Assembly (NCBI RefSeq): GCF_001908205.1 | Contig: NZ_LGHL01000065.1 | Location: 21,259 to 85,258 of the forward strand | Direction: 5' to 3' | Origin: Bradyrhizobium sp. NAS80.1 | GTDB taxonomy: Bacteria > Pseudomonadota > Alphaproteobacteria > Rhizobiales > Xanthobacteraceae | Length of the DNA: 64,000 bases | Shown here: positions 58,024 through 64,000 of the stretch, piece by piece | How the letters are laid out: every line of letters begins with the position of its first letter | Numbering within the stretch: the first letter of the stretch is position 1 | The notes under the pieces: model-generated | What the model was told of the DNA's origin: nothing | What the model saw: only the letters and a program-made list of their open reading frames with translations | The model's database searches: none | Made by a program: the position numbers and the translations under genes

Positions 58024-58169
58024 GATCTGTCCCCCATGACAATCGGGCTTGCGCTACAAGCCGCGTACTCCAATCCAAGCTTATGCCGATGATGGCTGCC
58101 GCGGCAAGCGAAGCTCAAGGCGGGTCGTCATCCTGCGGGAGGCGGCACATGCAAGCGTTGCGCCAATTA

Positions 58170-58251
58170 TTTGAAGCCTAAAGAAACTGACGCGCGGTCG
58201 ATTATTGCAGCTTTGCACTTGCGGCGGGCTTCAATTTATTTGAAGCTCAAA
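58170..58251. promoter_or_regulatory. Two MarR-type operator candidates between substrate-binding protein and MarR genes
   Basis: Cores TTTGAAGCCTAAA at 58170-58182 and TTTGAAGCTCAAA at 58239-58251 lie in the divergent promoter between 58023 and 58266. They match each other in 11 of 13 bases. The second is about 15 nt before the GTG start of the MarR gene, as expected for an autoregulated repressor. Confidence 0.65.
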
Positions 58252-58265
58252 ATGTTCGGGAATCC

Positions 58266-58796
58266 GTGCCGGCGCCAATGCCGGCCCTGAGTGATCGCAT
58301 CCATATGCTCGATTCCGAGACAAAGGCCGTCGAAACTCCGGAGGACCATGCCGAAGAGCTTCGGCTGTGGCTGCGCCTCTTGACCTGCACGACCTTGATT
58401 GAAGGTGAGGTCCGCGGCCGGCTGCGGCAACGGTTCGACGTCACGCTGCCCCGTTTCGACCTGATGGCGCAGCTCGACAAGGCGCCTGACGGCATGACGT
58501 TGTCCGACGTCTCCAAGCGCATGATGGTGTCCAACGGCAACGTCACCGGCCTCGTCGAGCGACTGGTGGAATCCGGCCATCTTGACCGGCGCACTTCGGA
58601 GACGGACCGTCGCGTCCAGGTGATCCGCCTCACGAAACTCGGGCGCGCCGAGTTTCGCAGAATGGCCGCGGAACACGAGACCTGGATCGCCGATCTCTTC
58701 GCCGACCTGACGCCGAAGGATGTGCGCGAGCTGATGCGGCTCCTCGCCAAGACCAAGGCGTCGGCGCAGAAATCGGCTGCGCGCCGCCGGCCTTAA
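58266..58796 (+). CDS. MarR family transcriptional regulator
   Basis: A 176-residue winged-helix dimer, probably a repressor released by an aromatic acid or its CoA ester. The wing and recognition helix are DGMTLSDVSKRMMVSNGNVTGLVERLVESGHL, followed by DRRVQVIRLTKLGRAEF. The start is either a GTG at 58266 or an ATG at 58278 or 58305. Two operator candidates lie in its promoter and further ones at the other operons of the cluster, so I infer that it controls the whole set. Confidence 0.9.
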   Translation: MPAPMPALSDRIHMLDSETKAVETPEDHAEELRLWLRLLTCTTLIEGEVRGRLRQRFDVTLPRFDLMAQLDKAPDGMTLSDVSKRMMVSNGNVTGLVERLVESGHLDRRTSETDRRVQVIRLTKLGRAEFRRMAAEHETWIADLFADLTPKDVRELMRLLAKTKASAQKSAARRRP

Positions 58797-58879
58797 GTCC
58801 GCGGGCGGGGTAGCCGCCCGGTCCCACCTTGCCGCAGGAAAAAGCACGGATGCCCGAAATCCGCTATTGCGCCGAATTG

Positions 58880-58894
58880 TTTTAAGCCTAAAAT
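58880..58894. promoter_or_regulatory. MarR-type operator candidate upstream of the CoA ligase
   Basis: TTTTAAGCCTAAAAT at 58880-58894, the closest of the copies to a symmetrical TTTTAAGC/TTAAAA form. It lies 50 nt before the ATG of the ligase gene and so covers the likely promoter of the ligase-RidA operon. Confidence 0.65.
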
Positions 58895-58943
58895 GTTTTG
58901 AGATAGAGCTGCCGGGTGCTTTCCATGCTGAAAGGAGCGTGCG

Positions 58944-60635
58944 ATGGCCAACGCCGCCAAGGTGCAAGTGTCGAGCTCGTGTGACGGCAATGCTGCGACG
59001 GCTCATGCCGATACGTTCGCACGGCAGCAACTGCCGCCGCGTGAGCTCTGGCCGGAGTTCATCTTCACGCGGCCGGAACTGCACTATCCTCCGCGATTGA
59101 ACTGCGTCAGCTATTTCCTCGATCGCTGGGTCGAGCAGGGGCACGGCGACGCTCCTTGCGTCATTAGTCCTACCGTGAGCTACAGCTATCGCGAGCTGCA
59201 GGCGCTCGTGAATCGCATCGCCAATGTGCTGGTCGGCAAGCTCGGTCTGGTCACCGGCGAACGCGTGCTGCTGCGCTCGGCCAACAATCCGATGATGGTC
59301 GCGACCTATCTCGCAGTGATCAAGGCCGGCGGGATCGTTGTCGCGACAATGCCGTTGCTGCGCGCCAAGGAGCTATCCTACCCAATCCAGAAAGCGGAGA
59401 TCACGCTCGCTCTGTGCGACGGAAAGCTCTCCGAGGAGATGGAGAAAGCGAAAGCCGCGGCGTTCGGTCTCAAACATGTCATCTATTGGGGCAATGGCGC
59501 GGAAAACTCGCTCGAAGCATTGATTGCGGACGCGAGCCCTGAGTTCACCCCTGTCGATACCGCCTCCGACGACATTTGCCTGATCGCCTTCACGTCGGGC
59601 ACGACCGGCGATCCCAAGGGCACCATGCATTTCCACCGGGATATGTTGGCGGTCTGCGACAGCTATTCGCACAACATCTTGCGGGCCGAGCAGAAGGATC
59701 GCTTTATCGGCTCGGCGCCGCTCGCCTTCACCTTCGGTTTCGGCGGCGTGCTGTTTCCCATGCACATCGGTGCCTCCTTCGTCGTGCTGGAGAAGACGAC
59801 GCCGGATGACATGCTGACTGCGATCGAGCGGTACAAGACCACGGTCTGCTTCACCGCGCCGACTGCGTATCGGGCCATGATCGGCAAGCTGGCAGGACGC
59901 GACATCTCTTCGCTTCGAAAGTGCGTGTCCGCAGGCGAGACGCTGCCCAAGCCGACATTCGACGCATGGCTCAAGGCAACCGGCATCAAGCTGATGGACG
60001 GCATTGGCTCGACCGAGATGCTGCACATCTTTATCAGCGCGACGGAAGACGAGATCCGCCCGGGCGCGACGGGTAAGCCCGTGCCGGGCTATGAAGCGAA
60101 GATCGTCGATGATGCCGGGAACGACGTGCCGCCGGGTACCATGGGCCGGCTCGCTGTGCGTGGGCCGACCGGCTGCCGCTATCTCGCCGACGAGCGGCAA
60201 CGTAAATACGTCCAGAACGGCTGGAACCTCACCGGCGACACTTATCTGATGGATAGCGACGGCTATTTCTGGTACCAGTCGCGCTCCGACGACATGATCG
60301 TGTCATCCGGCTACAACATCGCGGGCACCGATGTTGAAGCGGCGCTGCTGACGCATCCGTCGGTTGTCGAGTGCGGCGTAGTCGGTGCGCCCGACGAGGC
60401 GCGCGGGATGATCGTGAAGGCCTATGTCGTTGCCGCACCCGGCGTGACGCCGGACGCGCAGCTCGCGGCCGAGTTGCAGGAACATGTCAAACGCGAGATC
60501 GCGCCGTACAAATATCCGCGCGCGATCGAGTTCGTGACGCAATTGCCGAAGACTGAAACCGGCAAGCTGAAGCGCTTTGCCCTGCGGCAAATGGCGCTGG
60601 CTGCAGCGACGTCCTCGGGCGTCGCGGCAGAATGA
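58944..60635 (+). CDS. Aromatic acid-CoA ligase (benzoate/2-aminobenzoate-CoA ligase family)
   Basis: A 563-residue adenylate-forming ligase that activates an aromatic carboxylate with ATP and CoA. P-loop LIAFTSGTTGDPKGTMHFHRD near residue 215, substrate-site region PLAFTFGFGGVLFPMHIGA, IGSTEMLHIF, and hinge/lysine segments SDDMIVSSGYNIAGTDVE and PKTETGKLKRFAL. The N-terminus FDRW-like YFLDRWVEQGHGDAPC matches benzoate-CoA ligases. AAAGGAG precedes the ATG. It produces the substrate of the fused monooxygenase; with RidA behind it, 2-aminobenzoate is the favoured acid. Confidence 0.93.
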   Translation: MANAAKVQVSSSCDGNAATAHADTFARQQLPPRELWPEFIFTRPELHYPPRLNCVSYFLDRWVEQGHGDAPCVISPTVSYSYRELQALVNRIANVLVGKLGLVTGERVLLRSANNPMMVATYLAVIKAGGIVVATMPLLRAKELSYPIQKAEITLALCDGKLSEEMEKAKAAAFGLKHVIYWGNGAENSLEALIADASPEFTPVDTASDDICLIAFTSGTTGDPKGTMHFHRDMLAVCDSYSHNILRAEQKDRFIGSAPLAFTFGFGGVLFPMHIGASFVVLEKTTPDDMLTAIERYKTTVCFTAPTAYRAMIGKLAGRDISSLRKCVSAGETLPKPTFDAWLKATGIKLMDGIGSTEMLHIFISATEDEIRPGATGKPVPGYEAKIVDDAGNDVPPGTMGRLAVRGPTGCRYLADERQRKYVQNGWNLTGDTYLMDSDGYFWYQSRSDDMIVSSGYNIAGTDVEAALLTHPSVVECGVVGAPDEARGMIVKAYVVAAPGVTPDAQLAAELQEHVKREIAPYKYPRAIEFVTQLPKTETGKLKRFALRQMALAAATSSGVAAE

Positions 60636-61108
60636 GAGAAGGACAAAGAATTGTGACGACGCCGAAAGGCCCGCAGCTCGCGGTGCTGCCGACCGACGAT
60701 GATAAGACCCGTGCGAAGGTGCAGATACTCCAGCCGTCCGGTTGGCCGATGCCGAAGGGCTATGCCAACGGCATCGCCGCCGACGGCCGCATCGTCGTCA
60801 CCGGCGGTGTGATCGGCTGGGATGCCGAGGAGCATCTCGCTGACGGGTTTGTCGCGCAGGTGCGCCAGACCCTGAGCAACATCGCCGAGATCCTCGCTGA
60901 AGCCGGTGCGCGGCCCGAGCACCTCGTGCGCCTGACCTGGTACGTCATCGACATGGACGAATACCTGTCGAACCTGAAGGAGCTCGGCAAGATCTATCGT
61001 ACCATCTTCGGCGCGCACTATCCGGCGATGGCGCTGGTTCAGGTCGTCCGCCTCGTTGAGAAGGCGGCGCGCGTCGAGATCGAGGCCACCGCCGTCATTC
61101 CCCGCTGA
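60632..61108 (+). CDS. RidA family (enamine/imine deaminase)
   Basis: A 158-residue member of the YjgF/YER057c/UK114 family, longer than free-standing RidA (about 130) because of an N-terminal extension. Core segments are ANGIAADGRIVVTGGVIGWDAE, LSNIAEILAEAGARPEHLVRLTWYV and the C-terminal MALVQVVRLVEKAARVEIEATAVI, with a conserved glutamate and arginine-type pocket (VEIEA). The ATG overlaps the ligase stop by 4 bp; a GTG at 60653 with AAGGA upstream is an alternative. It could hydrolyse the cyclic enamine or imine that forms after ring reduction of anthraniloyl-CoA. Confidence 0.9.
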   Translation: MREGQRIVTTPKGPQLAVLPTDDDKTRAKVQILQPSGWPMPKGYANGIAADGRIVVTGGVIGWDAEEHLADGFVAQVRQTLSNIAEILAEAGARPEHLVRLTWYVIDMDEYLSNLKELGKIYRTIFGAHYPAMALVQVVRLVEKAARVEIEATAVIPR

Positions 61109-61128
61109 ACCGCGTTCGGCTCGCCTTT

Positions 61129-61857
61129 TCAGCCAGCTTTGGCGAGATCGTCGTCCTCGGGCGAATTCAGATAGACGCCCGACATCGTGTCGACCCAGCA
61201 CAGGTGGTCGTGCACCTTCTTCACGCCCTCGACATTCTCCGCTGCGACAACCGCGGCCTGCCGCGCGCGTTCCTCGGTGATGACGCCGCTGAGATGAACG
61301 ATGCCGTCGCGGACGATAACGTTCAGCCCGAACGGGCACCAGTCGTTCTTTTCCATGGTGTCGATGATGCGGACGCGAATGTGATCGTCGTCGGCCGTCG
61401 GATCCGGCACCTCGCGGGCAAGCCCCGCCACCGCCTGCAATAGATTGGCGCGCGAGACGATGCCGACGACCTTGTCGCCGCGGACCACCGGCAGGCGCTT
61501 CACGTTGTTGCGTTCCATGAGATCGACGATCTCCGCGAGCGCGGTATCCTCGGTGATGGTCACGGGTGAGTCGGTCATCACCTCCGAGACCTTGCGGCCG
61601 TGCTCTTGAACGAAATCGCTGGCCGACGTGCCGGGGCCGAGGATGAACCTCAGCCAGCGCCCGCGCTTGCGGCCGGTGCCGATTTCGCTGCGGCGGATGA
61701 AATCCCCTTCCGAGACGACGCCGACCAGCTTGCCGGTTTCGTCGACCACGGTAAGGCCGCTGACGTGCCGCTTCAGCATGATGTTCGCGGCTTCGACGAT
61801 GCTGGTGTCGGGAGTAACCGAGATGACTGACCGGGTCATGATCTGGTGGGCGCGCAT
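61129..61857 (-). CDS. CBS-domain and BON-domain protein
   Basis: A 242-residue protein with two CBS motifs in tandem (AHQIMTRSVISVTPDTSIVEAANIMLKRHVSGLTVVD and SEVMTDSPVTITEDTALAEIVDLMERNNVKRLPVV) that bind adenosine nucleotides, then a BON domain (IIDTMEKNDWCPFGLNVIVRDGIVHLSGVITEERARQAAV). Such proteins sense energy charge and are often induced under stress or low oxygen. GGAG lies 8 nt before the ATG at 61857; the longer frame to 61929 is rejected. Convergent with the RidA gene. Confidence 0.9.
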   Translation of the reverse strand: MRAHQIMTRSVISVTPDTSIVEAANIMLKRHVSGLTVVDETGKLVGVVSEGDFIRRSEIGTGRKRGRWLRFILGPGTSASDFVQEHGRKVSEVMTDSPVTITEDTALAEIVDLMERNNVKRLPVVRGDKVVGIVSRANLLQAVAGLAREVPDPTADDDHIRVRIIDTMEKNDWCPFGLNVIVRDGIVHLSGVITEERARQAAVVAAENVEGVKKVHDHLCWVDTMSGVYLNSPEDDDLAKAG

Positions 61858-62068
61858 GGGGGAGCTCCGCAGGTTCGACGAAATTCGATGGGCGGAACCT
61901 ATTTCAGACTTGGAGGCCTGTTTTGACACAGGTCAAGCGGGCGACGTCGCCCGATGATGGTGAAGCAATCGTGATCGGCGTGCGAACTTGATACAGCTCA
62001 ACGCGTCCGAAACGGACCGCCATATCGTCCGGGGAGGTCAAACCGGAAGTGCGCAGGAATAATCAGCC

Positions 62069-63895
62069 ATGAGCGTCGTGCAGCTTGTCCCGCGAAAGGA
62101 AGAGCCGGCAGGGGAGCCTTCCGTGAACCCGGTTGTGAGCGTCGCCCCTCCGACCGGAAAGCCGGCCATGAGGCCCACGCCGGCGTCAGAGCCGTACCCT
62201 CTTGATCGCGCATTTCACGCGATGCTGGCACGATTTACGGGCGGGATTTCGCCGGCAGCCCTGTCGCTCGCCTGGCTCGATTGGAGTTCGCATCTCGCGG
62301 CAGCGCCGCAGCGGCAAGCGGAGATCGCCCGCAATGTCCTTCAGGATACCGGCCGGTTCATCGAGGCCGCGCTCCATGCCGCGTCCCCGGATCAAAGGCC
62401 GTGGTCCGTGATTCAGCCGCAGGGGCGGGATCGACGCTTCAGGGAGCCGCAATGGGAAGCCGCGCCGTTCAATCTGTTCGCCCAGGCGTTTTTGCTCGGA
62501 GAGCGCTGGTGGCACGATGCCACGACCGGCGTGCGTGGTGTGTCGCGCGCAAATGAGGCCATCGTCGAATTCTCGGTCCGCCAGATGCTCGACATGCTGG
62601 CGCCGTCGAACTTCGCCGCGACCAATCCGGAGGTTCTGGAAAAGGCGTTCCAGAGCGGCGGAGAGAATTTTGTGTTCGGATGGCAGAACTGGTGCAGCGA
62701 CCTGGTGCGCCTTCTGTCTGTCTCGAAGCCGGTGAGAGACGAGCAGTTTGTCGTCGGCAAGACGGTGGCAGCGTCGCCGGGCAAGGTCGTCTACCGCAAC
62801 GAGTTGATCGAGCTGATCCAGTATTATCCGACGACCGCGCAAGTGCGGCCCGAGCCGATTCTGATCGTGCCGGCGTGGATCATGAAGTATTATATCCTCG
62901 ATCTGTCCCCGCAGAATTCGCTGGTCAGATATCTCACCGGCCAAGGCTTTTCTGTGTTCGCGATCTCCTGGCGCAATCCCGAGGCGAAGGATCGGGATGT
63001 TGCCTTCGACGACTATCGCAAGCTGGGCGTGATGGCGGCGCTGGATGCGATCGGCCGAATCATGCCGGGTCGGAAGACCCATGCGCTCGGCTACTGTCTG
63101 GGCGGCACGTTGCTGTCGATCGCCGCTGCCGCAATGGCGCGCGACGGCGACACGCGACTGGGGACGATCACCCTGCTTGCCGCTCAGACGGACTTCACCG
63201 AGGCCGGCGAGCTGACGCTGTTCATCAACGAAAGCCAGATTGCTTTCCTCGAAGACATGATGTGGAAACGGGGCTATCTCGATACCACGCAAATGGCCGG
63301 AGCGTTCGCGCTCCTGCGCTCCAATGATCTGATCTGGTCGCGGCTGTCGCATGACTATCTGATGGGAGAGTCGGCGCCACTGAGCGACCTGATGGCCTGG
63401 AACGCCGACGCCACGCGGCTACCTTATCGCATGCATTCGGAATATCTGCGCAAGCTGTTTCTCAACAATGACCTGGCCGAGGGCCGCTATCAGGTCGCCG
63501 ACAGAAGTATCTCGCTGTCCGACATCCATGCGCCGATGTTCGTGGTCGGCACACCCACCGATCACGTGGCGCCATGGCGATCGGTCCACAAGATCCACTA
63601 CCAGGTCGATGCCGACGTGACGTTCGTGTTGACCAGCGGCGGTCACAATGCCGGTGTCGTTGCGCCTCCGGAGGAGTCCTGGCATAGCTATCAGGTGCTG
63701 ACCAAGGTCGCGGATGCGCCCTATGTCGGTCCCGATGAATGGCTGAAGCTGGCTCCGCACATCGAGGGGTCGTGGTGGCTGGAATGGAGCAGCTGGCTCG
63801 CGGCCCGCTCGGGCGAGCCCTGCGCCCCACCGCAGATCGGGATCGAGGGCGCAGACAGTCTTCCAGATGCGCCGGGAGACTACGTCCACACCTAG
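62069..63895 (+). CDS. phaC: Polyhydroxyalkanoate synthase (PhaC)
   Basis: A 608-residue class I-type PHA synthase that polymerises hydroxyacyl-CoA on granules. The lipase-like box with catalytic cysteine is GYCLGG (Cys343). The family region PEPILIVPAWIMKYYILDLSPQNSLVRYL, the acid site GTPTDHVAPW and the base site SGGHNAGVV are present, as is the conserved WW region SWWLEWSSWL. The N-terminal 45 residues are proline-rich and variable. Fits with the phasin at 15680. It is monocistronic and ends beside a possible mobile-element boundary. Confidence 0.93.
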   Translation: MSVVQLVPRKEEPAGEPSVNPVVSVAPPTGKPAMRPTPASEPYPLDRAFHAMLARFTGGISPAALSLAWLDWSSHLAAAPQRQAEIARNVLQDTGRFIEAALHAASPDQRPWSVIQPQGRDRRFREPQWEAAPFNLFAQAFLLGERWWHDATTGVRGVSRANEAIVEFSVRQMLDMLAPSNFAATNPEVLEKAFQSGGENFVFGWQNWCSDLVRLLSVSKPVRDEQFVVGKTVAASPGKVVYRNELIELIQYYPTTAQVRPEPILIVPAWIMKYYILDLSPQNSLVRYLTGQGFSVFAISWRNPEAKDRDVAFDDYRKLGVMAALDAIGRIMPGRKTHALGYCLGGTLLSIAAAAMARDGDTRLGTITLLAAQTDFTEAGELTLFINESQIAFLEDMMWKRGYLDTTQMAGAFALLRSNDLIWSRLSHDYLMGESAPLSDLMAWNADATRLPYRMHSEYLRKLFLNNDLAEGRYQVADRSISLSDIHAPMFVVGTPTDHVAPWRSVHKIHYQVDADVTFVLTSGGHNAGVVAPPEESWHSYQVLTKVADAPYVGPDEWLKLAPHIEGSWWLEWSSWLAARSGEPCAPPQIGIEGADSLPDAPGDYVHT

Positions 63896-64000
63896 CAGGC
63901 TGTTGAAGAAGTCTTGGAACGGCGCGCGATGAACGGGATGTTGTCGCCGTTGAGGAGACAAATCTCCCCTTCGAGTGAGCCGTCATCCTGCAGTTCGGCC
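63892..64000 (-). other. Open frame to window edge beside a possible insertion-sequence boundary
   Basis: The minus strand is open from the window edge to a stop overlapping the phaC stop, spelling DDGSLEGEICLLNGDNIPFIAR and ending SKTSSTAC. The plus-strand sequence starts CAGGCTGTTGAAGAAGTC, which resembles the terminal sequence of several bacterial insertion sequences. This could be the C-terminus of a gene truncated by, or belonging to, a mobile element. With only 109 nt visible, I cannot tell which. Confidence 0.3.

Overview
The window is high-GC DNA of an alphaproteobacterium. Gene content (GcrA-family regulator, phasin and PHA synthase, SoxCD, CoxDE-like MoxR/VWA pair, many short rhizobial hypothetical proteins, aromatic acyl-CoA catabolism) and the style of the intergenic palindromes point to Bradyrhizobium or a close relative in the Nitrobacteraceae. 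This assignment rests on recognition of families only; no 16S or marker comparison was possible. There is no rRNA, no tRNA and no CRISPR array.

Layout. (1) 1-5.4 kb is a purine/nucleoside locus: a BMP-type ABC transporter (ATPase, permease and the first codons of a second permease), a purine/nucleoside deaminase, the relic of a second ABC ATPase, and an allantoate amidohydrolase-type enzyme. (2) 5.5-19.6 kb is housekeeping and accessory: a large protein of unknown function, a VWA/MoxR pair, a quinone oxidoreductase, a regulatory block (S24 repressor divergent from a GcrA-like gene with palindromes between them), several small secreted proteins, a phasin, a cytochrome c and an arginase-family enzyme. 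(3) 19.7-24.6 kb: SoxC-SoxD pair, an enolase-superfamily enzyme and an NRAMP-related transporter. (4) 24.8-34.2 kb is loose and decaying: short hypothetical genes, three genes with frameshifts (PhyH dioxygenase, SRPBCC protein, GNAT acetyltransferase) and a dispersed non-coding element present in four complete copies and one partial copy. (5) 34.3-45.0 kb: CoA-transferase, two-component flavin monooxygenase, beta-hydroxyacid dehydrogenase, then a rightward operon with a NitT/TauT-type ABC transporter, an IlvD-like dehydratase and a NicX-like ring-cleaving dioxygenase. (6) 45.0-61.1 kb: a large aromatic acyl-CoA catabolic cluster centred on a fused monooxygenase/old-yellow-enzyme protein of the 2-aminobenzoyl-CoA (anthraniloyl-CoA) / salicylyl-CoA type. 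(7) 61.1-64 kb: CBS/BON protein, PHA synthase and a possible mobile-element edge.

How the genes work together. In region 6 a CoA ligase activates an aromatic acid, the fused flavoenzyme dearomatises the CoA ester, and an enoyl-CoA hydratase, short-chain dehydrogenase, 3-hydroxyacyl-CoA dehydrogenase, acyl-CoA dehydrogenase and hydrolase carry out beta-oxidation-like steps. A RidA protein beside the ligase would suit hydrolysis of an enamine intermediate. An A/T-rich motif close to TTTGAAGCCTAAA occurs six times, at every divergent or operon-leading promoter of this cluster, next to a MarR gene. I read this as one MarR regulon. Region 5 looks like a separate uptake-and-degradation pathway for a (hetero)aromatic compound whose substrate I cannot name.

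The least explained signal is the repeated element of region 4. Each complete copy carries a sigma-70-like promoter with an unusually conserved 18-nt spacer, then about 50 nt, then a strong intrinsic terminator whose arms change in a compensatory way between copies. I read it as a multicopy small-RNA transcription unit.
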